This document shows, piece after piece, positions 17,922 through 26,282 of a DNA stretch of 64,000 nt (its first letter is position 1; each line of letters starts with the position of its first letter). The notes under the pieces are model-generated. The model was not told where the DNA came from. It searched no databases and saw only the letters and a program-made list of their open reading frames with translations. This stretch comes from Chitinophaga flava (GTDB lineage Bacteria; Bacteroidota; Bacteroidia; Chitinophagales; Chitinophagaceae). Position numbers and translations under genes: made by a program. Where the stretch lies: contig NZ_QFFJ01000001.1 of assembly GCF_003308995.1 (NCBI RefSeq), positions 2,232,001 through 2,296,000 on the forward strand. The letters run 5' to 3'.

Positions 17922-18377
17922 TTATTTTCCTCCCACACTTACCGCAAATTCCACTTCTTTAGGAGGCAGACACTGATGGTCGTCACATACCATGAACTCT
18001 ACAGAGCCTTTCACTTTAGTAGCTGCTTTACCTTTTACGGTTACTTTCTGAACGAAGTTCACGGTGTTTTCGTAGTATTTCAGTTCAGAATTGAAGTTTT
18101 TGTCGAAGGATTTGTGCAGTTTACCTACTTCAGTCACTTTACCGGTGGTAGCGGCCAGCGGGTTTTTAGTGAATTTGAAGGAGGTAGGCACAGGACCTTC
18201 TCCTGCTTCCTGAGCGTATAAATGCCAGCCGTTTTCAATGGTAGCTGTTGCATGCACCTCGTAGGTGGTGGCATTTACCTTTTTGGAGGTAAAGCTCCAT
18301 TTAACCGGATTTTCGATCTGAGCGCTTGCCAGAATAGGCAGGGCGAACAAAGCCAGTGCTGTTAATAATTTTTTCAT
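17922..18377 (-). CDS. Stand-alone DsbD-alpha (periplasmic disulfide) domain protein
   Basis: 151 residues with a signal peptide (KKLLTALALFALPILASAQ) and a single DsbD N-terminal-type domain. It aligns with the alpha domain of the downstream DsbD: PVKWSFTSKK against PVKWEFSAEK, and TATIENGWHLYA against KATIEKGWLLFS. It keeps the cysteine pair C131-DDHQ-C136 that in DsbD-alpha is the reactive disulfide, while the DsbD copy has lost it. It is probably a periplasmic electron acceptor that passes electrons to client proteins. It lies between purQ and dsbD with 107 bases to dsbD. Confidence 0.85.
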   Translation of the reverse strand: MKKLLTALALFALPILASAQIENPVKWSFTSKKVNATTYEVHATATIENGWHLYAQEAGEGPVPTSFKFTKNPLAATTGKVTEVGKLHKSFDKNFNSELKYYENTVNFVQKVTVKGKAATKVKGSVEFMVCDDHQCLPPKEVEFAVSVGGK

Positions 18378-18409
18378 GCTTTTCTTTTTAATTGGTTGGT
18401 TGATTGATA

Positions 18410-19102
18410 CTAATTATTATTGATCAGACTCTGGAAGATGAGCTGTCCGTCGAGATTACCGAGCCCCTGGCTGGTAGCTCTTTCCGGGTGAGGCATCATT
18501 CCAAATACGTTTCTTTCTTTATTACAGATGCCAGCGATATTACGGATGGCTCCGTTAGGGTTAGCGGTGTCAATAATATTGCCAAACTCGTCGCAGTAGC
18601 GGAAGAGGATCTGGTTGTTTTTTTCCAGTTCGTCCAGCGTAGCGTCATCTGCATAAAAACGGCCTTCACCATGTGCGATCGGAATCATCAGCGGTCTGCC
18701 GGTAACGTCTTTTGTAAGGGAGGCTGCATTGTTTTCGCTTTTCAGGAAAACGTTTTTGCATACAAACTGCTGGTTTTCATTTCTCAACAGTACACCTGGA
18801 AGCAATCCGGCTTCGCACAGTACCTGGAAACCATTACATACACCAATCACACGACCGCCTTTTTGGGCGAATTCAATCACACTCTGCATCATGGGACTGA
18901 ACCTGGCGATGGCGCCGCAACGCAGGTAATCACCATAGGAAAAACCACCTGGTAATATAATACAATCTTCTGTGCTGAATGCGCTCAGGTCTTTATCCTT
19001 ATGCCACAGCTCTATTACTTCCTGCCCCAGATCATTGCGCAGGGAATCAATCATATCATGATCACAGTTAGAACCCGGAAAGGTGACAACACCAAATTTC
19101 AT
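18410..19102 (-). CDS. purQ: Phosphoribosylformylglycinamidine synthase, glutaminase subunit
   Basis: Glutamine amidotransferase subunit of FGAM synthase in purine synthesis, 230 residues. The class I triad is visible: nucleophile cysteine in RVIGVCNGFQVL and His/Glu in GMMPHPERA. The glycine-rich oxyanion region is LPGGFSYGDYLRCGAIA. The synthase subunit (purL) is not in this window. Downstream lies the DsbD-alpha gene after 32 bases; any shared transcription would be incidental. Confidence 0.96.
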   Translation of the reverse strand: MKFGVVTFPGSNCDHDMIDSLRNDLGQEVIELWHKDKDLSAFSTEDCIILPGGFSYGDYLRCGAIARFSPMMQSVIEFAQKGGRVIGVCNGFQVLCEAGLLPGVLLRNENQQFVCKNVFLKSENNAASLTKDVTGRPLMIPIAHGEGRFYADDATLDELEKNNQILFRYCDEFGNIIDTANPNGAIRNIAGICNKERNVFGMMPHPERATSQGLGNLDGQLIFQSLINNN

Positions 19103-19291
19103 CTGAAAATGTTTTGTGTTTATATGTAAATAATGCTTTATAAATTAGATTTCCCGTCTTTCACATGAATAAAATACCACATATCAAAGCTGCCAGGAAA
19201 AGACAAAATTACTTTTCCCTACGCAATTTTCCATTGCCGCTCATCCCGTTTTAACAAAATACTGAAGGTCAATTGGTTTTAAAAAGCGGTA

Positions 19292-20269
19292 TTAGCTGAA
19301 ATACTGCATCACGATCATATACGCCAGTACAATAAAATGGACAACATTGGCGAAAGTTTCATTGGAGATAGACCAGAATACATTACCAGCAAACATGGCC
19401 ACCGGCAAAACCGCCAGCACCCAGTAAGCAGGAGAAAATTCCACGTTAAAGAAAGGGACCATCACCGCTACCAGCACATAAATGATCAGTACCGCCCAGA
19501 TTTTACGTCCCTGTATCAGCATTTTCTTCAGCGGACGCTGCAGTAGCAGCCATCCCAGCACAAAAAACAGCAAACAGGCAATCATCGCTCCCCACACCTT
19601 ATAATCAGTGATCATTGGCAGGGAGAGCCCTATATTAGGAATCTTGCGCAGCAGCGCCATCTGGTTTGTCAGAAACAGGTAAGTACCCATCAGATACAAC
19701 GGACAGATAAGCCCCAAAATGGCAATAATCCATTCGGCCAGCCGGAAGGCACGCATGATCAGCATGCTGACCAGCAGCAACAAACAGAAAATAACAGCCG
19801 GGAAATAAAACAACCCGCAAACACCCAGGGCAAAACCAATATTAAACACCACATCCCTGGCAGAAGTACGTGTGTACAGCTCCGTTATACTCGAAAACAC
19901 CCACAACATGATCACATTCACCAGCAGTGCCGGTGAAAAAGTATTCCAGCTCTGTAACAGTGATGTAAACAGCAGGAAACACATGGCAGGCAGATAAGTA
20001 GGCTTGGGGAAAAGCCGGTGGTGGTTGATGATTTTAGTCAGCAGCAGCGACTGCAGCAAAATCAGCAGGATGGCCAGCGATGTAAAAAAGAACGGGCTGT
20101 TGCCCATCAGTATATGCAGCCACTTTACGAGCAAATCATACAAAAGACCCTCTGAACCGTCTGCCATGTAGGCAGCAGGATGCAACAGATAGTAGAACTT
20201 AACCAGTAATGTGTAAATCAGCAACAGCAATACCGTAAGCGGATTGCCTGAACGGAAAAAACGTATCAC
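19292..20269 (-). CDS. Polytopic membrane protein, probably the DUF6427 family
   Basis: 325 residues with about nine to ten hydrophobic helices spread over the whole length and short polar loops. No catalytic motif is evident. The length, the N-terminal IRFFRSGNPLTVLLLLIYTL and the C-terminal STETFANVVHFI-like end resemble an uncharacterised Bacteroidota membrane family that I recall as DUF6427, a name given from memory. It follows the secreted 508-residue protein gene by only 15 bases, so the two are probably co-transcribed. Confidence 0.75.
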   Translation of the reverse strand: MIRFFRSGNPLTVLLLLIYTLLVKFYYLLHPAAYMADGSEGLLYDLLVKWLHILMGNSPFFFTSLAILLILLQSLLLTKIINHHRLFPKPTYLPAMCFLLFTSLLQSWNTFSPALLVNVIMLWVFSSITELYTRTSARDVVFNIGFALGVCGLFYFPAVIFCLLLLVSMLIMRAFRLAEWIIAILGLICPLYLMGTYLFLTNQMALLRKIPNIGLSLPMITDYKVWGAMIACLLFFVLGWLLLQRPLKKMLIQGRKIWAVLIIYVLVAVMVPFFNVEFSPAYWVLAVLPVAMFAGNVFWSISNETFANVVHFIVLAYMIVMQYFS

Positions 20270-20284
20270 AGTGCAAAGGTGTGA

Positions 20285-21811
20285 TTAAAAGTCAATTTTA
20301 GCAAAGCAAATATAGTTCCTATATACACACGGAACCAACACCGTCCGGGCACTGATTTGTTTACCGTACCGGGGCATCCAGGTGAAACCCTTGTCCAGGT
20401 TGCGTAAAGTAGGCATACGCGTAACCTTTCCTCCGGGGGCCAGGCTTACATCTGTCAGCATATAATTACGCCTGTCAAGCTCATTGTACAGAAAACGCAG
20501 CTCACTGCCTATATTCACCATCAGGTAAGACAGATACAGATCGGCATTATCATCAAACTGGCTTTTACGGACAAAATTGTTCCACTGCAGATTGCCCTCC
20601 TCGTCGAAAGATAATACAGCCACGTTATCATAGTGATAACGCACTCCCTGGGAATTATTCCAGTACCAGGGGTTGTAATACATCGGAGAATACGGAGAGT
20701 AGTAATAAGGGGAATAGTACATACCGCCATAAGGGCTGCCGTACATATAGTTCCAGCGGTTCCAGGGCTGGTAGCGGGAAGAAGTATAAAAAGCTTCAGC
20801 CGTCAGCAGGAAACCGCCATTGGCGGTATTGATAATACGGCGTATGAAATAGTCGTTGAAAGCGCTGGAAGTACTGGATTCTCCACGTGCAGCCATTTTC
20901 AGGTCGTTGGAAAACACCACGGATTTTTCGTACAGGGGTTTGTTACCCTGATAATCGAACTTATACAGGTACATCCCTTCCACATTACCCCTTTTCTGTT
21001 TGTAATAGAAAGCGGTGACCAGTGCAGTATGTTTGTTGTTGTCCAGTTTCATTTTCACTTCATCGAGCAGCTGCCCTTTGAATCCCATGGCCGATACTTC
21101 GAAGCTGTCTACCAGTGCTCTCTTCATCACCATACTGCCACTCACCACGTAGTCGCGGTTGGAAGTACGTTCCAGTTTATTGAACACGAAATCGCCTTCG
21201 TTGGTAAGACTAAAGTTGCTAAGGAACTGTTTTCTGCCGGCCATCGGGAGAGAGAGGCGGCTGTTATTCACCAGTGCCATAGCGCTGTCGTACAGGAAGG
21301 TATAAAACACATTGTTGTCTTCCTTGTCCTGGTTGATCTTATACACCATGATCCGGCGTTTATCCTCAGATATCTCTACCGAATACACTTTATTTTCCTT
21401 GGAATACATGCCGATGCGGGTAGAATCGATCATGATGGGCGCATCATTGAATTTGGCATCCGGCGACATGGTGGCACAAAAGCTATATACCGCATCTTTA
21501 CGCTGAAACTGATAGATCATCAGCACTCTGTCGGGGTAGGCCACAAAGTCCATGCTGATCACTTTCCTGGGGAGGAAGTCCAGTTTTACACGTTCTTTCA
21601 GCTGCATTTCACCATCATACACAGATACGGAAAAATCTCCCCGGTCGGTCTTATACACGAGTATATTACCACCCACTTTACCTATGATTTCAAACTCAGT
21701 GCTTTTGTAATCATCTTTTTCGGGCTCGGAATAGGAAATTTTCTGTGCTACTGCTGTCCCGCTGGCAAAAAGCAGCAACAGGAGGAGTTGGATCCGGTAT
21801 AGCATGTGCAT
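20285..21811 (-). CDS. Secreted protein of unknown function with an aromatic low-complexity segment
   Basis: 508 residues with a signal peptide (YRIQLLLLLLFASGTAVAQ); the start may be the ATG at 21811 or at 21805. The body is rich in beta-strand-like alternation (for example NILVYKTDRGDFSVSVYDG) and may form a propeller. At about residues 364-393 there is a Tyr/Pro/Trp/Asn-rich stretch (PYGGMYYSPYYYSPYSPMYY and beyond). I do not recognise the family. A TAAGTTTG -7 element is seen about 70 bases upstream (21879-21886), without a clear -33 box. Confidence 0.75.
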   Translation of the reverse strand: MHMLYRIQLLLLLLFASGTAVAQKISYSEPEKDDYKSTEFEIIGKVGGNILVYKTDRGDFSVSVYDGEMQLKERVKLDFLPRKVISMDFVAYPDRVLMIYQFQRKDAVYSFCATMSPDAKFNDAPIMIDSTRIGMYSKENKVYSVEISEDKRRIMVYKINQDKEDNNVFYTFLYDSAMALVNNSRLSLPMAGRKQFLSNFSLTNEGDFVFNKLERTSNRDYVVSGSMVMKRALVDSFEVSAMGFKGQLLDEVKMKLDNNKHTALVTAFYYKQKRGNVEGMYLYKFDYQGNKPLYEKSVVFSNDLKMAARGESSTSSAFNDYFIRRIINTANGGFLLTAEAFYTSSRYQPWNRWNYMYGSPYGGMYYSPYYYSPYSPMYYNPWYWNNSQGVRYHYDNVAVLSFDEEGNLQWNNFVRKSQFDDNADLYLSYLMVNIGSELRFLYNELDRRNYMLTDVSLAPGGKVTRMPTLRNLDKGFTWMPRYGKQISARTVLVPCVYRNYICFAKIDF

Positions 21812-22008
21812 ACTCTAATGAAATTTCAATAATGCTGATGATGAAAATGGTGGATAATGCGAACAAACGCATCATTTCCAAACTTACACTAAAAATCAGA
21901 AATTAATACGGCAAATTACGCGATGTAAGTCCTGACTTTACTTAAATACCAAAAGGCGGGATTTATTGTGTATTTTTAATAAAATATTTTTAAACGCAGA
22001 TATACCTG

Positions 22009-22920
22009 ATGGAGACCGTTATGATAACCGGTGGTACGGGACTGGTAGGAACGGCATTGACCCGTTTACTACTGGAACGTGGCTACAAAGTGATCATCCT
22101 CACCAGAAAACCGGAAAAGGGCCCCAATAAGGCAGTAAGTTACGCCAGTTGGGACGTGAACGCACAAACGCTGGACGTAGATGCCTTGCAACAGGCTGAC
22201 TATATCGTACACCTGGCAGGCGCCAATGTAGGTGAAAAAAGGTGGACCGCTTCGCGGAAACAGGAGATAGCAGACAGCCGGACCCAAAGCAGTGAACTTA
22301 TAGTCAAAGTCTTACAGACCCACCCCAACAAAGTAAAAAAAGTAATCAGTGCTTCAGCCACCGGTTATTACGGGGAATGGAAAGACCATCCATTTACAGA
22401 GACAGATCCGCCGGCTACCGACTTTCTGGGCAGTACCACACTGGCCTGGGAAAGAAGCATTGCGCCGGTTGAAGGGCTCGGCAAAAAGCTGGTCATCTTC
22501 CGTACCGGCATTGCATTGAGCCGGGAAGGTGGCGCATTGAAAGAGTTCTACAAACCGCTGAAGTTCGGCTTTGCCACCATCCTGGGTTCGGGCGACCAGT
22601 ATATCAGCTGGATTCATATACAGGACCTGGTCAGGCTCTACTTCAATGCTATTGTAAACGACCAGCTGGAGGGCACTTATAATGCAGTAGCTCCCTACCC
22701 TGTTACACATAAAGAGCTGATACTCACGATGGCTCATGCAGCCAAGGGGCGCAGTTTTGTTACCAGTTATGTACCGGCCTTTGCCCTGAAGCTGGCATTG
22801 GGAGAAATGAGTATTGAAGTATTAAAAAGTGTGAACGTGTCTTCCCGCAAGATACAGGATACCGGTTTTCAGTTTTCCTATCCTACCGTAAAAGAAGCCA
22901 TGGAACAGCTATTCAAGTAG
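22009..22920 (+). CDS. TIGR01777-type epimerase-like SDR protein
   Basis: 303 residues. The NAD(P)-binding Rossmann motif ITGGTGLVGTALTRLL is at the N-terminus; the family features VHLAGANVGEKRW and SRTQSSELIVKVL follow. SASATGYYG carries the SDR Tyr region and the C-terminal DUF1731-like part has SFVTSYVPAFALKLALGEMS. Members are related to E. coli YfcH; the substrate is unknown. Its 3' end overlaps the convergent pabB by 12 bases. A second member of the same family starts at 63623. Confidence 0.88.
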   Translation: METVMITGGTGLVGTALTRLLLERGYKVIILTRKPEKGPNKAVSYASWDVNAQTLDVDALQQADYIVHLAGANVGEKRWTASRKQEIADSRTQSSELIVKVLQTHPNKVKKVISASATGYYGEWKDHPFTETDPPATDFLGSTTLAWERSIAPVEGLGKKLVIFRTGIALSREGGALKEFYKPLKFGFATILGSGDQYISWIHIQDLVRLYFNAIVNDQLEGTYNAVAPYPVTHKELILTMAHAAKGRSFVTSYVPAFALKLALGEMSIEVLKSVNVSSRKIQDTGFQFSYPTVKEAMEQLFK

Positions 22921-24150
22921 TTTTACCATGGCTGCTGCTTTCAGCAGACATTCTTCCCACTCCAGTTGCGGATTGCTATAGAAAGTAATAGCCGAACCGG
23001 TCTGGAAGGAAAGGTAGCGGCGGGAGGCATTGTAGATCATGCTACGGATCACTACATTGAAGTCAAAATCTCCTTCCGGCGTAATATATCCTACCGCTCC
23101 GGAATACAGTCCCCGGCGGCTTTGCTCATATTCTTCAATCAGCTGCATCACCCTTATTTTTGGGGCACCTGTCATGGAGCCCATGGGGAAGGTGTGTTTC
23201 AGTATGGCTGTAAGTGGTGTGCCGGGAGCTATTTCGGCGGCCACGGTAGATATCATCTGATGTACCTGGGCAAATGAGTAGATGCCACAAAGTTCTTTCA
23301 CGGTAACGCTGCCACGGACAGCGGTATGCGACAGATCGTTGCGTACCAGGTCTACCACCATGATGTTTTCTGCTCTCTCTTTGGGGTTGTTGCGTAGCGC
23401 ATCCTGCAGCTGCTGATCGAGGACAGGGTCCGGATCTTTTCTGCTGGTGCCTTTGATAGGTTGTGAGATAACGGTGCTACCTGTTTTTTGCAGGTAACGT
23501 TCGGGGCTGGAGCTGATGAGATAACGGTCATTCAGGCGGTAATAAGCCGCAAAGGGAGCCGGAGAAAGTGCATTTAACTGCGTAAATAACGCAGGCGGAT
23601 ATACGCAGGCATCTTCCATAAAATTCTCCCGGCAGAAGTTCACCTCATAACAATCACCGCGCAGAATATGTGCCTGCAGTCCTTTCACCGCGTGGATATA
23701 CTGTGTGTGGTCCAGCCTTGCCTGAAGGGGCGTTAGCCGGGGTGCTGCCGGTGCAACAACGTCAACGGGCATACGAAGACAGTCCTGGTATATGGCCAGG
23801 GCGTCTGCTGCGGAAAAATGAATCCCTCCGATATGAACCTGATTGTTTTGGAGCTGCATTACTACCCTTGGCTGAAAAAAGAACATATCCGGAAAGCCGG
23901 TGCCGTCGGGGTTATCAGACCGGAGTCCGGGTGCTGTTTCGTTTTTAAGGTCGTAGGCCAGGTGTCCGAAAAGCCAGTCCTGACAGGAGGCATAAAACTG
24001 TTCCAGTGCAGAGAAGGCGTTGCCGGCGTTTACCTCAAGGGATTGCAGGGCATCAGCTGCCAGTAAGGTTTCAAAACGATGATGAAGGTCGGGATAATTA
24101 TTATTGTCCAATAAACAACAAATGTTGAACTGGTTTGCCCAATTCAACAT
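22909..24150 (-). CDS. pabB: Aminodeoxychorismate synthase component I
   Basis: Chorismate-using enzyme of folate synthesis, 413 residues. The phrase QPIKGTSR contains the lysine typical of PabB (TrpE has alanine at this place), which supports aminodeoxychorismate synthase over anthranilate synthase. Other conserved parts are ENIMVVDLVRNDL, FPMGSMTGAPKIR and YSGAVGYI. The start MLNWANQFNICCLL lies inside a perfect 18-bp inverted repeat (24112-24160) that would fold the initiation region. No pabA or pabC is adjacent. Confidence 0.92.
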   Translation of the reverse strand: MLNWANQFNICCLLDNNNYPDLHHRFETLLAADALQSLEVNAGNAFSALEQFYASCQDWLFGHLAYDLKNETAPGLRSDNPDGTGFPDMFFFQPRVVMQLQNNQVHIGGIHFSAADALAIYQDCLRMPVDVVAPAAPRLTPLQARLDHTQYIHAVKGLQAHILRGDCYEVNFCRENFMEDACVYPPALFTQLNALSPAPFAAYYRLNDRYLISSSPERYLQKTGSTVISQPIKGTSRKDPDPVLDQQLQDALRNNPKERAENIMVVDLVRNDLSHTAVRGSVTVKELCGIYSFAQVHQMISTVAAEIAPGTPLTAILKHTFPMGSMTGAPKIRVMQLIEEYEQSRRGLYSGAVGYITPEGDFDFNVVIRSMIYNASRRYLSFQTGSAITFYSNPQLEWEECLLKAAAMVKLLE

Positions 24151-24160
24151 TTGTTGTTTA
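24112..24160 (-). promoter_or_regulatory. 18-bp inverted repeat enclosing the pabB start codon
   Basis: Arms taaacaacaaatgttgaa (24112-24129) and ttcaacatttgttgttta (24143-24160) are perfect reverse complements with a 13-base loop. In the mRNA the pabB AUG lies in the first arm, while the second arm encodes FNICCL. The hairpin would hide the start codon. Confidence 0.7.
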
Positions 24161-24222
24161 AATATTTTCTGATCGTCGACCGGAAAAGTGTGAAAGATTC
24201 TGATAATAATCGCTTTTAATCC

Positions 24223-24678
24223 TTAAAAATCATCATCCTCATCATCAAAGCGATCATTGAACAGATCCATATCTTTGAAGTCGTCGTCCAGGCCCAGGTC
24301 ATCATCGTCGTCCGCCTTTTTGCTACCAGCAGGACGGCCACGTTTACCTTTTGATTTAGGCATGTCAAACTCTTCGAAGTCCGGGTCATAATCCTCGTCT
24401 TCGCCTTTCTCCCAGGCATCAGCATCATCCGTATCATCATAATCGTCGTCATCATCATCTTCATCCTCATCGTCGTTTTTACGTTTGGATTTGGAAGCTG
24501 ACTTATCTGATTTTTTTGAGGGCTTCTTAGATGTAGTTTCCTCATCCTCTCCGTCCTCATCATCATCATCGTCATCCACCTCTTTCTTAGGCTTTTCCGC
24601 AGCTTTGGGAGCGTCTTTTGCAGTCTTAGGAGAAGTAGTTTTTTTCGTCTCTTTCTCTTTATCAGATTTTGATTTCAT
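24223..24678 (-). CDS. Acidic low-complexity protein with an AT-hook-like motif
   Basis: 151 residues made of alternating Lys-rich and Asp/Glu-rich blocks, with no predicted fold. A basic segment, KSKGKRGRPAGSKK at about residues 108-121, contains the GRP core of an AT-hook, which binds the minor groove of AT-rich DNA in other proteins. The rest includes runs such as DDDDDDEDGEDEE. It could be a chromatin-like or nucleic-acid-associated protein; this is inference. It lies between pabB and purA, 94 bases after purA. Confidence 0.75.
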   Translation of the reverse strand: MKSKSDKEKETKKTTSPKTAKDAPKAAEKPKKEVDDDDDDEDGEDEETTSKKPSKKSDKSASKSKRKNDDEDEDDDDDDYDDTDDADAWEKGEDEDYDPDFEEFDMPKSKGKRGRPAGSKKADDDDDLGLDDDFKDMDLFNDRFDDEDDDF

Positions 24679-24772
24679 AATAGGTTCGCTTAATTTCTTT
24701 GCCGTAAAGTTTTAACAGTTTTTTTGATTAGCCAAATTTTTTTTGCCGTTTTTTTTCCTTAATTTTTATGAT

Positions 24773-26044
24773 TTAGCGCTCAAGAATCTGATCGCGTCCC
24801 GGCCCGTTGGAGACGTATTTCACGGGTACACCCAGATACTTGTCTACTGCTTCTACAAAAGCTTTCATTTCAACAGGTAACTCGTTGAATTGCTTGCATG
24901 TAGCAGTCTTATCACTCCATCCTTTGAAGGATTCCCATACTGGCTTAATGTCTAAACCATTGAGCTGGAAAGGCAGTTGTTTGGTTTGTTGGCCATCGAT
25001 ATCGTAAGCAGTGCAGGCGAGTACTTCATCAAATTCATCAAGTACATCACTTTTGGTCATTACCAGCTGGGTAACGCCACTCAGCATGCAGGTATAGTTC
25101 AGTGCAACCAGGTCAATCCAGCCGCAGCGGCGGGGACGGCCTGTTACGGCGCCAAACTCATGACCGGCTGTACGCAGTTTTTCACCGGTAGCATCATGCA
25201 GTTCTGTAGGGAATGGTCCACTACCTACACGGGTGCAGTAAGCTTTGGTAACACCAATTACTTCGCGGATCCATTTAGGGGCAATACCCAGGCCAGTACA
25301 TACGCCGGCAGAGATCGTGTTGGAAGAAGTAACAAACGGATAAGTACCAAAATCAACATCGAGCATGCTTCCCTGTGCACCTTCAGCCAGCACTTTTTTA
25401 CCGGCTTTCAGCTGCTCGTTCAGGAAATATTCACCACTGACAATATTCATTTTCTGCAGGAATGGTACGGCTTCGAAAAACTCTTTTTCCCATGCAGCAA
25501 TATCTTCAGCCAGTCCTTCTACCTCGTACTGGGACAGCATCTGCAGGTGTTTCTGCTTCAGTTTTTCATACAGCGCCAGGAAATCAGGAGAGATTACATC
25601 ACCCACACGCAGGCCGTTTCTGCCTGTTTTATCCATATATGCAGGACCGATACCTTTCAGGGTAGAACCGATCTTTTCGGAACCTTTGGATATCTCGGAA
25701 GCCTTATCCAGCGCACGGTGCGTAGGAACAATGATATGTGTTTTTTCCGCAATAAAAAGGTTTTTTGTCAGGTCAATGCCCAGCGCAGCGATATCTTCAC
25801 TCTCTTTTTTGAAAGCGACAGGATCCAGCACCACACCGTTGCCAATGAGGTTGATGGTCTTATCATGGAACACACCGGAAGGGATAGTGCGTAAAACTAC
25901 TTTCTGACCGTTTACATAGAGCGTATGACCAGCATTCGGTCCACCCTGAAAACGAGCGATTACGTCGTACTTGCCGGCAAAATAGTCCACAATTTTACCT
26001 TTGCCTTCGTCGCCCCATTGCAGGCCTAACAAAACGTCTACCAT
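24773..26044 (-). CDS. purA: Adenylosuccinate synthetase
   Basis: First committed enzyme from IMP to AMP, 423 residues. The GTP and IMP site is seen in LLGLQWGDEGKGKIVD (catalytic Asp and the glycine-rich loop), RFQGGPNAGHTLYVNG follows, then the purine-specific GIGPAYMDKTGRNGLRVGD. The C-terminus YVSNGPGRDQILER is normal. A promoter of consensus form lies 44-74 bases upstream. Confidence 0.97.
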   Translation of the reverse strand: MVDVLLGLQWGDEGKGKIVDYFAGKYDVIARFQGGPNAGHTLYVNGQKVVLRTIPSGVFHDKTINLIGNGVVLDPVAFKKESEDIAALGIDLTKNLFIAEKTHIIVPTHRALDKASEISKGSEKIGSTLKGIGPAYMDKTGRNGLRVGDVISPDFLALYEKLKQKHLQMLSQYEVEGLAEDIAAWEKEFFEAVPFLQKMNIVSGEYFLNEQLKAGKKVLAEGAQGSMLDVDFGTYPFVTSSNTISAGVCTGLGIAPKWIREVIGVTKAYCTRVGSGPFPTELHDATGEKLRTAGHEFGAVTGRPRRCGWIDLVALNYTCMLSGVTQLVMTKSDVLDEFDEVLACTAYDIDGQQTKQLPFQLNGLDIKPVWESFKGWSDKTATCKQFNELPVEMKAFVEAVDKYLGVPVKYVSNGPGRDQILER

Positions 26045-26087
26045 AATGATTTAATTAATTATCGGAGGTTGCTTTTAAAAGAAGTGG

Positions 26088-26118
26088 CAAAATTAAGCTG
26101 AAATACTACAAAATCAAA
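26088..26118 (-). promoter_or_regulatory. Bacteroidota-type promoter of purA
   Basis: Minus strand TTTG (26115-26118), 19 bases, TAATTTTG (26088-26095). It has full agreement with the TTTG / TAnnTTTG consensus, with a leader of about 37 bases before the purA ATG. Confidence 0.72.
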
Positions 26119-26282
26119 CTTCAAATTTCCTGTAAAAGACACTAAGGGGGTTTCCGGCAAAGATATAAGCCGGCAAAGCACCTCAGCACATGACCAGTTA
26201 CAGCGCAGCAAAACGCGCAAAAGTAAATCCTTTGCGCGCTTCACTGTCTTGCTATTTGCAAGCCCCCCTTTTACGGAAAACT

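Noticed and set aside
24216..24575. A Met/Arg/Thr-rich open frame overlapping the acidic protein gene
   Set aside because: It is a frame shadow of the GAT/GAC and AAA codon runs of the acidic protein; its composition is an artefact of those runs.
26059..26244. A 61-residue ORF upstream of purA
   Set aside because: It overlaps the purA promoter (26088-26118) and its sequence has no recognisable domain or topology.
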